Shown: positions 8,610 to 16,606 of the stretch, in pieces
How positions within the stretch are numbered: the stretch's first letter is position 1
Layout: each line of letters starts with the position of its first letter
Origin: Myxococcota bacterium
GTDB taxonomy: Bacteria; Myxococcota_A; UBA9160; UBA4427
Assembly: GCA_030748735.1 (NCBI GenBank)
Contig: JASMLK010000102.1
Location: forward strand, 1 to 33,599
Direction of reading: 5' to 3'
DNA length: 33,599 bases
Notes under the pieces: generated by a model
The model's input: only the letters and a program-made list of their open reading frames with translations
What the model was told of the DNA's origin: nothing
The model's database searches: none
Translations under genes and position numbers: made by a program

Positions 8610-9875
8610 TTGTCGCCGGTTCCGGTCGCTGTCGAGTTGAAGAATCTGCTGGGGTACTTCGGGATCGAGCCCGAGGATCTAGAGGCGCTGTCGCGTCTTC
8701 ACATTCCCCTCGAGCGTCACGCGGACGAACTCGTCGAGGCGTTCTATCAGCACCTGGGGCGCTATCCGGAAACCCGGAGGCTGCTCGAAGACGACGCTGT
8801 ACGCATGCGCCTGGCCGAGAGCCAGCGGCAGTACCTGATGAGTCTCGCGAGCCCTGTGATCGACGACGACTACGTCGAACAGCGCTCGCGCATCGGCCAG
8901 GCCCACGAACGGGTGGGCCTCGACACGCGTTGGTACCTGGGCGCGTACGCCCTGTACCTGACCCTCATCTTGCCGGTGGTGTACGAAGCCGTGGGCGACG
9001 ATCTCCAGGTACTCAACCGAACCGTGAGCGCGCTGCAGAAGAGGCTGCTCTTCGACGCCGAGATCGCCATTCGTCAGTACATCGAACGGCGCGAATCCGA
9101 GCTCGTCGAACTGAACGAGAAGCTGCGCGCCGAAGCCGGCTCGCTCAGCGAAGAGGTCAAAGCGACCTACAAGGACCTGCGGCTCTCTCAAGCGCGGGCA
9201 CGACAGGCCGAGCGCTTGGCTTCCGTCGCCACGTTGATCAGCGGCCTGGCCCACGAAGTCGGGACCCCGATGAGCGTCATCCGCGGCCACGCCGAAGCGC
9301 TCGAAAGCGCCGTCGAAGGCGAGCGCGCCACCTGGCGCCTCAACATGATTCTCGAACAGATCGACCGCATCACCGGCATCATCCAGGCGTTGCTCAACAT
9401 GGCGCGCCCCCAGGATTCGATGCGCACGGCGGTCGACCTCCATCACGCCATCGATACGACGCTCTCCTTCCTCACCGAAAAACTCCGCCGCCGCGGGGTC
9501 GAAGTCGAACGCCAGCTCGCCGACCTGCCCTCGGTCGTCGCCGATCCCGAAAAGATGCAGCAAGTGCTCTTGAACCTGATGATCAACGGGATCGACGCCA
9601 TGCCGGAAGGCGGCAAGCTCACGGTCAGGCTCATCAAGGACGGTGACGAAGCAGTACTGCGTGTGTCAGATACGGGCGCAGGCATGACGCCGGAGCAGAT
9701 CGGACACATCTTCGACCCCTTCTACACCACCAAACCCGCCGGACGAGGCAATGGCCTGGGCCTCGTCGTCGTGGAGGGCATCGTGGGTGAGCACTCCGGC
9801 CGGATCGACGTGACGTCGACGCCCGGAAAGGGCACGACGTTCAGCGTGCGGCTCCCCATGGCGGTGACGGCCTAG
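8610..9875 (+). CDS. Globin-coupled (protoglobin) sensor histidine kinase
   Basis: This 421-residue soluble kinase pairs an N-terminal protoglobin sensor (about 10-165) with a kinase core. The sensor has the globin-coupled-sensor signature RIGQAHERVGL, with the probable proximal haem ligand His99, then a Trp and helix as in HemAT. A coiled-coil linker (about 160-205) leads to the H-box LAHEVGTPMSVIRGH with phospho-acceptor His215. The HATPase domain shows an N-box (LNLMINGIDAMPEGG), G1 DTGAGM, an F-box (FDPFYTTK) and G2 GNGLGL. It likely senses O2 (or NO/CO) and phosphorylates a response regulator, most simply the one at 10066. It starts with TTG, with GGAG upstream. There is no membrane segment. 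Confidence 0.92.
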   Translation: MSPVPVAVELKNLLGYFGIEPEDLEALSRLHIPLERHADELVEAFYQHLGRYPETRRLLEDDAVRMRLAESQRQYLMSLASPVIDDDYVEQRSRIGQAHERVGLDTRWYLGAYALYLTLILPVVYEAVGDDLQVLNRTVSALQKRLLFDAEIAIRQYIERRESELVELNEKLRAEAGSLSEEVKATYKDLRLSQARARQAERLASVATLISGLAHEVGTPMSVIRGHAEALESAVEGERATWRLNMILEQIDRITGIIQALLNMARPQDSMRTAVDLHHAIDTTLSFLTEKLRRRGVEVERQLADLPSVVADPEKMQQVLLNLMINGIDAMPEGGKLTVRLIKDGDEAVLRVSDTGAGMTPEQIGHIFDPFYTTKPAGRGNGLGLVVVEGIVGEHSGRIDVTSTPGKGTTFSVRLPMAVTA

Positions 9876-9954
9876 AGGCCCGGCCGGACCTCTACCTTCG
9901 CGATTTCGCAGCGGAACTCGGGGCCTTCTCCTGCGCATCCGCTTCCGCTCCGTG

Positions 9955-9979
9955 CAGTCTGACCCAGTCTGAAACAGAC
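9955..9979. promoter_or_regulatory. Candidate enhancer site for the sigma-54 promoter at 10036
   Basis: The octamer CAGTCTGA occurs twice, 10 bp apart (9955-9962 and 9965-9972). The second copy is part of the inverted repeat GTCTG-AAA-CAGAC (9967-9979). The site is centred near -90 from the predicted start, where NtrC-type activators usually bind. A wider pair of inverted arms, ATTTCGCAG (9903-9911) and CTGCGAAAT (10006-10014), flanks it. The repeats are seen in the sequence; the enhancer role is inferred. Confidence 0.45.
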
Positions 9980-10035
9980 GTTGGGGCGGGATTCCACGCC
10001 GGGAACTGCGAAATACGACGCAGGGGCGCGACACG

Positions 10036-10052
10036 TTGGCACGCGATCTGCT
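10036..10052 (+). promoter_or_regulatory. Sigma-54 promoter of the AAA-less response regulator
   Basis: The sequence TTGGCACG-CGAT-CTGCT differs from the sigma-54 consensus at one position (C for the first T of TTGC), with exact GG/GC spacing. The predicted start is near 10063, only about 3 nt before the ATG at 10066. No Shine-Dalgarno sequence precedes that ATG, so the transcript may be nearly leaderless. Confidence 0.75.
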
Positions 10053-10065
10053 CTGAATAACGCCC

Positions 10066-10872
10066 ATGGAAACTACAGCCCGGAACGTACTCGTCGTCGA
10101 CGACGACGTCGCGATGCGCGAGATGGTGATGTCGCTTCTCGACGACGTCGGTCACAAAGCCAATGAAGCTTCGAACAAGAGTCAGGCGCTCGACTGCCTG
10201 GCGAGCCGGCCATACGACGCGGTCATTACCGACGTCAAGATGCCCGGCGGTTCGGGGGTCGAACTCCTCGAGGAAATCCGTGCCAAGCACCCCAGCACAC
10301 CGGTCATCCTGATGACGGCATTCGGCTCGATCCAATCGGCCGTGGACGCGATGCGTGCAGGGGCATTCGACTTCGTGACCAAGCCCTTCAAGCGGGAGGT
10401 TCTGCTCTCGACGCTGGGGCGCGCCTTCGAGCGACGCGACGAAGTCGACGCCATCGAACGCAACCAGCGCAACGTCGATCTCACCAGGTGGCTGACCAAG
10501 CGCGTGCTGCGCGAGCTGCAGCGCGAAGAAACCACGCCGGTCCTCGTAAACGCGATCGACAAGGTCGTGGCCCTGACGGACCAGCTGCAGGTCGACACGG
10601 AAAAGGGTGCCGGCGCGAGCGAGGCGCGGTCGTCCTTCCTCGACCACGCGGTCGACCAGAAGATGAGCCTCAACGCACTGGCCGACCTCTACACGATGAA
10701 GGTGCTCGAGCACACGGGCGGCAATAAGGCCCGCGCCGCCAAGATTCTCGGTATCAATCGCCGCACCCTGTACCGCAGGGGCTTCGGTGCCGAAATCTCG
10801 CCCTCGCGCCGCGATCGCAACGGCGAAGCGCGAGAGTTCGAAGCGTCGATCGGTCTGCAACAGGGCGGTTAG
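10066..10872 (+). CDS. NtrC-like response regulator lacking the AAA+ domain
   Basis: The 268-residue protein has a complete receiver with acidic residues at 12-14, phospho-acceptor Asp56 in TDVKMPG, Thr84 and Lys106. It ends in a Fis-type helix-turn-helix (about 200-240, GGNKARAAKILGINRRTLYRR). The two are joined by about 80 residues of helical linker with no Walker motif and no GAFTGA loop, so it cannot activate sigma-54 itself. Receiver and HTH closely resemble those of the full activator at 2005. It follows the globin-coupled kinase by 190 nt and is the likeliest partner. It could act as a repressor, an RR/RegA-like activator of sigma-70 promoters, or a competitor of the full activator; the sequence does not decide. 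Confidence 0.92.
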   Translation: METTARNVLVVDDDVAMREMVMSLLDDVGHKANEASNKSQALDCLASRPYDAVITDVKMPGGSGVELLEEIRAKHPSTPVILMTAFGSIQSAVDAMRAGAFDFVTKPFKREVLLSTLGRAFERRDEVDAIERNQRNVDLTRWLTKRVLRELQREETTPVLVNAIDKVVALTDQLQVDTEKGAGASEARSSFLDHAVDQKMSLNALADLYTMKVLEHTGGNKARAAKILGINRRTLYRRGFGAEISPSRRDRNGEAREFEASIGLQQGG

Positions 10873-10884
10873 CGCCCGGCTGCA

Positions 10885-11562
10885 TCACGGCAGGTAATCG
10901 CGCCCCGCGTTTCGCTGATAGCGGAAGGTGTCGACCACACCGTCCCGGCTGAAGTCGATCGCCAGGTCGTAGTGGCTGACCGGCTTCGAGTCGTCGGCGA
11001 GCAGTGCGATGTCGGCGTGGTCCTGGTCGGTCAGTTCCGGGCGCTCGCTTTCGCGCCTCTGGTCCGCCGCGGCCCAGGCGTTTTCGCGTCTCTGCATGTC
11101 GCGCCGACGCATGGGGCTCGGCGGGTAGAAGAACGTGCGATCGAACCAGTCGCCCATGCGATGCAGCGAACGGCGACCCAACTCGAAGAGATCGGCTGTC
11201 TCCTCCTTCAGCTCTCTGGCCTCCCGCGCGCGCACGCGTTCGCGGGCCCTACGCCTCATCGCCTCGCGGGCGGGGTCTTCTTCGCGTAGGCGTGCCTTGT
11301 TGTAGACCCATTCCGACGTGCCATCGCGCCGGTGGTTACGCACGTCCGGTTCACCGAACCAGCCGCGGACCTGATCCATTGGCGTAAGCCCCGGGATCAG
11401 CCGATCGACCATCTGCGGGTCGAACTCCGGTTCGCCGGGCGCAATGACCGCGGGCTCTTCCTCTTCGCCGCCCAGCCAGCGCGGCGGGTTCGCACAGGCC
11501 GCCGTCATCGAACTCACAGCGATCATACACACCCATGCGATTCGCCATGGGAAAAACGCCAT
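10885..11562 (-). CDS. Outer-membrane-type lipoprotein with SmpA/BamE-like segment
   Basis: This 225-residue protein has a lipoprotein signal with lipobox TAAC and acylated Cys23. After a short acidic linker it has a segment resembling the SmpA/OmlA (BamE) fold (LIPGLTPMDQVRGWFGEPDV, then SEWVYN). An Arg/Glu-rich helical stretch with extreme charge (about 100-135) follows, then a second strand-rich piece ending DGVVDTFRYQRN, as in BamE-like proteins. The helical insertion is unusual for BamE, so it may be a different member of the superfamily. GAGGAG upstream fixes the ATG at 11562. It converges on the response regulator with a 12-nt gap. The region 11563-11785 between it and the DUF4105 remnant shows no gene. 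Confidence 0.8.
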   Translation of the reverse strand: MAFFPWRIAWVCMIAVSSMTAACANPPRWLGGEEEEPAVIAPGEPEFDPQMVDRLIPGLTPMDQVRGWFGEPDVRNHRRDGTSEWVYNKARLREEDPAREAMRRRARERVRAREARELKEETADLFELGRRSLHRMGDWFDRTFFYPPSPMRRRDMQRRENAWAAADQRRESERPELTDQDHADIALLADDSKPVSHYDLAIDFSRDGVVDTFRYQRNAGRDYLP

Positions 11563-11785
11563 CGCCCTCTCCTCGAGATGCTTGGAGCTGCGGGGAGGGA
11601 CGAGCAACAACGTAGGGGGTCCGGGCGCGTCGCGACATCGGGAGCAGCAAGGAATCGGTGCTCGGGCGTTTGGCCTCGCGAGTGTCGTGGCTTCTCCCGA
11701 CGTCGGCCTGGTGTGCGCAAAGGCGAGTTTCGTATGCTTGGCGAGAACGAACTGAATTCCCTCACGAAGGAATGGGCGAGACTCG

Positions 11786-12845
11786 ATGGCCCGCGAGTTC
11801 GGGGCAGACGTCGACGACGACAACGCGCTCATCTATGCGTTCAAGGGAATCGTGGGCTCGGATCCCGCGCGCTTCCGCAAGCTCGCCTACGCGTACAAGG
11901 TCCGGCAGTACGCCGACTACGAATCGCGCGACTTGTGGGAATACCGGCTGGCCCTTTCGCCACGGCAACTCGAGATGCTGGTTGGCCACCTCTGGGAACT
12001 CGGCCCGTCGTACTTCGACGACGACGACTTCACCGAAAACTGCTCGTATCACATTCTCGGCGCGATCGCGGCGGCGGTACCCGAAGCCGGCCTGCTCGAT
12101 CGTGTGCGCATGCCCGTGATCCCTGCGGACACGGTCAAGACCCTCGCCGAAACGCCCGGCCTGGTCGAAGACATCGCCTTCCACCCGAGCCTTCGCTCGA
12201 CCTTCTTTTCGCGTGCGGCCTCCCTCGATGCCGAAGCACAGGAAGTCATTGCGGTGTTGGTGGACGACCCGCATGCCCCCCCTGCCCCCGACCTGGGACG
12301 AAACGCGAACGGTCGAAGTGCTCGACACCGCGGCCGACCTCTTCGACATGCGCCATGCACGCGAACTGATCGAGGACCCCGAGTCGCCGCGCGGGCGGAC
12401 CAAGCGCGCGCTGCTGGCTCGCCGGGCGGACATCCTGGCGCTTCCACCTCGGGGCGCGAACCGTGACCGACAAGGCCTGCAATGCCTGCGAAGTCGCGAC
12501 CATCCGCTTCGGTGCCGGAATCGCACGCGCGTTCTGGGACGAACGCTTTGCGCTGTTCGCTATCGCGGACGCGCGCGTCGAAGCGGGACACGAACTCGAC
12601 GGCATCGAGGGTGAAGCGATTCGCGCAGGGTTCGGGCCGGCGGGGGCTTCCGCGCGGCTCTCCATCCGCAGCTTCATCTGGTCGGGCAAGGAGCCTGGCT
12701 CTGGCACCCCGAGCAACGGTCGAGAACGCCGTGGCGCGCAGACGCCGTGCTTCGTTTCGCGGCGACACGACACTGCGGCGTGATCCTCGAAGGTTCGGCC
12801 GAGCGGGGTACGCAGCGAGGACAGCTCGTCCTTCACACGGCGGGC
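11786..12845 (+). pseudogene. Decayed DUF4105 (Lnb N-terminal periplasmic domain) protein
   Basis: Homology to DUF4105 membrane-associated proteins is clear in frame 2 at 11786-12260: ESRDLWEYRLALSPRQLE, then the family hallmark FTENCSYHILGAIAAAVPEAG and IPADTVKTL. Coding then jumps to frame 3 near a run of seven C at about 12275 (TWDETRTVEVLDTAADL). It jumps again to frame 1 near 12440 (WRFHLGARTVTD, DERFALFAIADARVEAG) and to frame 3 near 12700 (ADAVLRFAATRHCGVI). The start lacks the signal peptide and roughly the first 150 residues expected for the family. The spacing between the second and third blocks suggests an internal deletion. Flanking genes are intact, so decay is likelier than sequencing error, though homopolymer errors cannot be excluded. 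Confidence 0.75.
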
Positions 12846-14522
12846 CTAAGCCGGTTCTTCCGGGGATCGATCGTCGCAACGGAGCGCAACGGTCATCCGC
12901 GTGCCCTCGCCCGCGTCGGTCGAAACACGCAACTCACCGCCGTGCTCGGTCACGATGCGGTAGCAGATCGCAAGGCCGAGCCCGTGCTCACCGGCCGGCT
13001 TGCCTTCGAGCGCGAACGGATCGAAGACCTGGTCGAGGATCTCTTCCGGAATCCCGATGCCGTGATCCTCGACGCATAGCTCGACACCACCGGGCACGAC
13101 CGCGAGACGAAGCTCGACCTCTCCGTCGCGATCACTCGCCTGTGCGGCGTTACGCAGCAGGTGGTACGCGACCTGCTCCATCAGGAAGGGTTCGCAGCGC
13201 ACCCTGGGCACCGCGTCTGCGATGTCGACTCGAATCTGCTGCTCGCTCGTGAGCAGAGGCCGAACGGAATCGACGGCACGCGACACGACCGCGACGAAGT
13301 CGACCGGCTCGTGCGCCTTGCCGTCGGGGCGCACGGCTCCCGCCAGGCTGGCACCCGTTGCAGCGATTCGGCGCGATTCTTCCGCGACACCGCGCAGGGC
13401 ATCGAACACGGCGTCGCCGCCGTCGTCGAAAGCGTCGCGGTTTTCGCGCAGCAGACGATGGACGCGTTCGAGACTTCGCTGCATCGGGCCGAGGGCGTCG
13501 TAGAGCTGCTCGCTGGCGCGCTCGATCTCATCGCGGTCGACATCGTTCGGGGACGTGTCCTGCGCAGCGGTCGCACCCGGTGCTTCGTCGGTGCCGCGTG
13601 AAGCTTCACGCTCGGTGAGTATCGCGCGCAGGCGGTCGGCGTTTGCCGATGCTCCCGCGTCTTCGTGGGCGTTCAGCCTGGCGAGCTCGTCCATCTTTTC
13701 GGCCAGGGCGCGGTCGGCCTGCTCGAGCAATGCGAGATGCCCACGGCGCGCGCCTGCGACGACCTCGAGTTGACGCGCCAGGTCAACATTGTGGCCGAGG
13801 GCTCCACCCGCGAAGACCAGAAGAGCCGCACCGATCAACGCGACCGGCAAGGCGATCAGTTCGACCGCGAAGGCCGCCACTGCGGCGGAAGCGAGCAACG
13901 TTCCGAGCAGCGCCCCGGTGACCAGGCCCTTGAACGTCCGCACGCCGAACTCGACCTCGTAACAGCAATGGTCGGCGCCGTTCCCCACGCATTCGGTTTC
14001 GCGAACCCGCGCGGGTAGCAGCCCGAACCCCATCGGCAGTGCTTCGAGCATGCCCTCTCGCACACCGCAGAAGCTCTCGTTCCAACCCCCGGGCCCGTCG
14101 CCTGCACCATCGTCGCGTGTTCGACCAGCGTGGCGATAGACGATGCGCGCCCGCCCTTCCCCCACCTCGGCGGCTTCGAATACGCCCCTCGGTGCTTCGC
14201 GGGCAAAGAGTGAATCGCAGCGCCGCAGAGATTTTTCGATCGTCGCCACGCCCTCGGTGAACAACACGAAGCCGATCCGCTGATTCGAAACGAGTCCGGC
14301 CCCGACGCGTCGGGCGAAGTCGCGATCTCGCCCCAGAGAACGAAATGCCTGGTCGAGGACTTCGACCGAAAGCCACTTCCCTTCGGCACGCGGGTTGACC
14401 CGCGCATCGTCGAAGACCCTTCGCGCGCGCTGGTGCCCCGCGACGTCGCCCACGGCCGCGAGCGCATCGAGGAGCGACGCGGCGATGCGGCTGTTGCAGC
14501 AAAGGAGATCCTGGGACGGCAT
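12846..14522 (-). CDS. Membrane sensor kinase with V4R-like domain and no clear H-box
   Basis: The 558-residue protein has an N-terminal sensory region (about 1-195) that ends in a V4R/haem-NO-sensor-like signature (REGMLEALPMGFGLLPARV, then C-x-GADHCCYEVEF at 178-192). Two adjacent membrane helices (about 198-222 and 222-244), a coiled coil and a HATPase domain (about 420-550) follow. The HATPase has an N-box (LLRNAAQAS), G1 EDHGIGIP, F-box DPFAL and G2 GEHGLGLAI. Where the dimerisation histidine should lie (around YDALGPMQRSLERVHRLL) I see no canonical H-E/D box. It may be a degenerate or non-autophosphorylating ATPase, or may use the nearby His in ERVHR. It converges on the DUF4105 remnant. 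No Shine-Dalgarno sequence is visible, and a hairpin abuts the start codon. Confidence 0.85.
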   Translation of the reverse strand: MPSQDLLCCNSRIAASLLDALAAVGDVAGHQRARRVFDDARVNPRAEGKWLSVEVLDQAFRSLGRDRDFARRVGAGLVSNQRIGFVLFTEGVATIEKSLRRCDSLFAREAPRGVFEAAEVGEGRARIVYRHAGRTRDDGAGDGPGGWNESFCGVREGMLEALPMGFGLLPARVRETECVGNGADHCCYEVEFGVRTFKGLVTGALLGTLLASAAVAAFAVELIALPVALIGAALLVFAGGALGHNVDLARQLEVVAGARRGHLALLEQADRALAEKMDELARLNAHEDAGASANADRLRAILTEREASRGTDEAPGATAAQDTSPNDVDRDEIERASEQLYDALGPMQRSLERVHRLLRENRDAFDDGGDAVFDALRGVAEESRRIAATGASLAGAVRPDGKAHEPVDFVAVVSRAVDSVRPLLTSEQQIRVDIADAVPRVRCEPFLMEQVAYHLLRNAAQASDRDGEVELRLAVVPGGVELCVEDHGIGIPEEILDQVFDPFALEGKPAGEHGLGLAICYRIVTEHGGELRVSTDAGEGTRMTVALRCDDRSPEEPA

Positions 14523-14523
14523 G

Positions 14524-14544
14524 GGGGGCCTATCGGCAGCCCCC
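14524..14544 (-). promoter_or_regulatory. Hairpin abutting the start codon of the sensor kinase
   Basis: The inverted repeat GGGGGC / GCCCCC with a 9-nt loop ends one base before the minus-strand ATG at 14522. It occupies the position of the ribosome binding site, and no Shine-Dalgarno sequence is visible. It could restrain translation, or show that the true start lies elsewhere. Confidence 0.4.
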
Positions 14545-14602
14545 GGCCGGCGCGAAAGCCCCTCGCCGACGACACGGGTTTCCCGACGGCCTCGAAGCGG
14601 CG

Positions 14603-15109
14603 CTAGCCTCGCCCCCCGCGGCGCATCGAGCGCTTCGCGTCCCGGTCCGCTTCGCGCCGCTTGATGGTTTCGCGCTTGTCGTAGAGGTGCTTGCCGCGCA
14701 CCACGGCGAGGTCGACCTTCACCCTTCCGTTCTCGTCGAAATACAGGCTGAGCGGAACCAGGGTGAAGCCCTTTTCTCGCACACGGTCGTGAAGCCGCTG
14801 GATTTCGCGGCGATGGGCCAACAACTTGCGTTCCCGCATGGGGTCCGTGTTGGCGCGCGTGGCGGGTTCGTAGGGGCTGATGTGGAGCTTTTCGAGAAAC
14901 AGTTCACCGCGCTTGACCGTGGCGTAGGCATCGCCGAGGTTCGCGCGCCCTTCGCGCAGGGACTTCACTTCCGGGCCGAAGAGCACGATCCCGGTTTCGA
15001 CGTGATCGAGAATCTCATACTCGAAACGCGCGCGACGGTTGGTCGCGATGGTCCGCCGGCCGTCGCTCGCGGCGGCTTTCTTCTCCGTTTTCTTCTTCCT
15101 GGCGGACAT
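14603..15109 (-). CDS. smpB: SsrA-binding protein SmpB
   Basis: This 168-residue protein binds tmRNA and brings it to stalled ribosomes for trans-translation. The conserved core is plain: NRRARFEYEILDHVETGIVL, GPEVKSLREGRANLGDAY, the HISPYEPA loop and the C-terminal basic tail HLYDKRETIKRREADRD, which enters the mRNA channel. A Lys/Ala-rich N-terminal extension of about 20 residues precedes the core. The ATG at 15109 was chosen because the protein becomes lysine-rich from MSARKKK; the open frame further upstream is not SmpB-like. I found no tmRNA gene in the window. It diverges from the SDR gene across 143 nt. Confidence 0.97.
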   Translation of the reverse strand: MSARKKKTEKKAAASDGRRTIATNRRARFEYEILDHVETGIVLFGPEVKSLREGRANLGDAYATVKRGELFLEKLHISPYEPATRANTDPMRERKLLAHRREIQRLHDRVREKGFTLVPLSLYFDENGRVKVDLAVVRGKHLYDKRETIKRREADRDAKRSMRRGGRG

Positions 15110-15252
15110 GGCGCGGCAGGGTAGCCCGTCGATCCGAACGCGCGCGGTCGAACAGACGAACGTCCGTCGCGGTATGCTGAGCGAGGCGCGCCCCACACCT
15201 GATTGCTCGAAGTTGCACTCGTCTATTCACCTCTCGCAGGAGACGGTTCACC

Positions 15253-15969
15253 ATGCCCAAGGCCATCGTCGCGGGCGTCGGTCCCGACCGCGGACTCGGC
15301 GCACAACTCTGCCACCGATTTGCCGGCGAAGGCCTGCACGTGCTCGTCGCCGGTCGCACCCAGGAATCCCTCGACACCGTGGTGTCGAATATCGAAGCAG
15401 CCGGGGGGAGCGCCGAAGCGGTCGTGTGCGACGCCACCGAGGAACCCGCGGTCCGCTCGCTCTTCGACCGCGCGGGCGACGAACTCGACCTCGCCATCTA
15501 CAACGTCGGCAACAACACCCCCGGCCGCATCGACGACATGGAAGCCAGCTACTTCGAGCAGTCGTGGCGCGTGTGTTGCTTCGGTGGCTTCCTGTTCGGC
15601 CGCGAAGCGCTCCACAACATGAAGGAACGCGGCGGGGGCACGATCCTCTACACGGGGGCGAGTGCCTCGATGCGTGGGCGCGCGGGCTTCGGCGCCTTCA
15701 ACTCCTCGAAGGCCGCGCTGCGCATGCTCGCCATGGCGATGGCCAAGGAGTACGGCCCCGACGGTATCCATGTCGGCCACGTGGTCGTCGACGGGGCGAT
15801 CCGCGGCGAAAAGGTGATGAACCGCTTTCCCGAGTACGCGGAGAAGCTCGGCGAAGACGGCATGGTCAACATCGAGGGCATCGTCGACGCCTTCGCGTAC
15901 CTCTACCACCAGCCACGCAACGCCTGGTCGTTCGAGGTGGACGTACGGACTTCGATCGAAACGTGGTAG
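15253..15969 (+). CDS. Short-chain dehydrogenase/reductase family protein
   Basis: The 238-residue Rossmann-fold protein has a variant nucleotide-binding loop (GVGPDRGLG, 8-16), NVGNN in place of NNAG, and the catalytic-region Ser in TGASASM. The YxxxK motif reads FNSSK (Phe149, Lys153), so the usual catalytic tyrosine is replaced by Phe. The following KAALRMLAMAMAKEYGPDGIHVGHVVVDGAI matches a subgroup of SDRs in which, to my recollection, Phe at this place is common. It may use another acid or be a non-classical member. The substrate is unknown. The ATG at 15253 is preceded by GCAGGAGACGG, a good ribosome binding site. Confidence 0.88.
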   Translation: MPKAIVAGVGPDRGLGAQLCHRFAGEGLHVLVAGRTQESLDTVVSNIEAAGGSAEAVVCDATEEPAVRSLFDRAGDELDLAIYNVGNNTPGRIDDMEASYFEQSWRVCCFGGFLFGREALHNMKERGGGTILYTGASASMRGRAGFGAFNSSKAALRMLAMAMAKEYGPDGIHVGHVVVDGAIRGEKVMNRFPEYAEKLGEDGMVNIEGIVDAFAYLYHQPRNAWSFEVDVRTSIETW

Positions 15970-16019
15970 CTGGCGCGTTGAATCGTTTGCCGCTTCTCGC
16001 ACGCGCGAATCTCAGACGA

Positions 16020-16244
16020 ATGCTTCGCTCCGCGTGGTTCGCCATCGTGTTCTGTGTTGCCATCGCGGCCCCGATCGCGGGCAGTGCCGCGGAAGAGACC
16101 GCGAAGAAGGCCCGCGGCATGATCCTCATCACGATCGACACCCTGCGTGCTGATCACGTCGGAGGCTATGGCGAGCAGGCGGAACGGATCGGTGCTTGCC
16201 GACCGGGCGATCCGCTCTCAGACACTCCCGCGAAGTGGCGATAG
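16020..16244 (+). pseudogene. Truncated sulfatase (N-terminal stub)
   Basis: A 74-codon frame encodes a hydrophobic signal peptide (about residues 1-23, ending GSAAEE) followed by MILITIDTLRADHVGGYG. That is the first strand and metal-binding Asp region of arylsulfatase-type enzymes. Homology stops there, about 50 residues into a domain that normally needs more than 400. The remaining 24 residues are unrelated before the stop. It sits 50 nt after the SDR stop and 5 nt before the convergent panD stop, so a deletion probably removed the rest. The product cannot be an active sulfatase. Confidence 0.72.
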
Positions 16245-16249
16245 CCGCC

Positions 16250-16600
16250 CTACTCGCGGATGCGATTCACCTCGTCGACGAAGACGCGCTTCGCCTCGAA
16301 GGTGGGCACGTCGGCTTCCGGTACGTCGACCCAGCTCGCGATGATGACGATGTCCATCGGCTTGATGAGGTGGGCGGCGGCGCCGTTCACGCAGATTTCG
16401 CGCGTGCCGCGTTCGCCCTCGATCGCGTAGGTGGTCAGGCGATTGCCGTTGGTGCAATCCCAGAGATCCACCTGCTCGTAGGGGAGGATGTCTGCGGCGT
16501 CGAGCAGATCGGGGTCGATGGTGCACGATCCTTCGTACTCGATGTTGGCTTCGGTAACCGTGGCGCGGTGAATCTTGCTCTTGAGCATTCGGCGAACCAT
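16250..16600 (-). CDS. panD: Aspartate 1-decarboxylase
   Basis: PanD decarboxylates L-aspartate to beta-alanine, a pantothenate precursor. The 116-residue proenzyme carries the self-cleavage site at Gly24-Ser25 in YEGSCTID, which yields the pyruvoyl cofactor. The conserved [20 protein letters not shown] and NGAAAHL motifs follow. Length and numbering match the classic bacterial enzyme. It starts 6 nt after the panC stop, the last gene of a panB-panC-panD operon. Confidence 0.97.
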   Translation of the reverse strand: MVRRMLKSKIHRATVTEANIEYEGSCTIDPDLLDAADILPYEQVDLWDCTNGNRLTTYAIEGERGTREICVNGAAAHLIKPMDIVIIASWVDVPEADVPTFEAKRVFVDEVNRIRE

Positions 16601-16606
16601 GGGTCT

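Noticed and set aside
14523-15252. tmRNA gene near smpB
   Set aside because: ssrA often neighbours smpB, but no tRNA-like ends or tag reading frame were seen here or in the 18.4-18.8 kb stretch.
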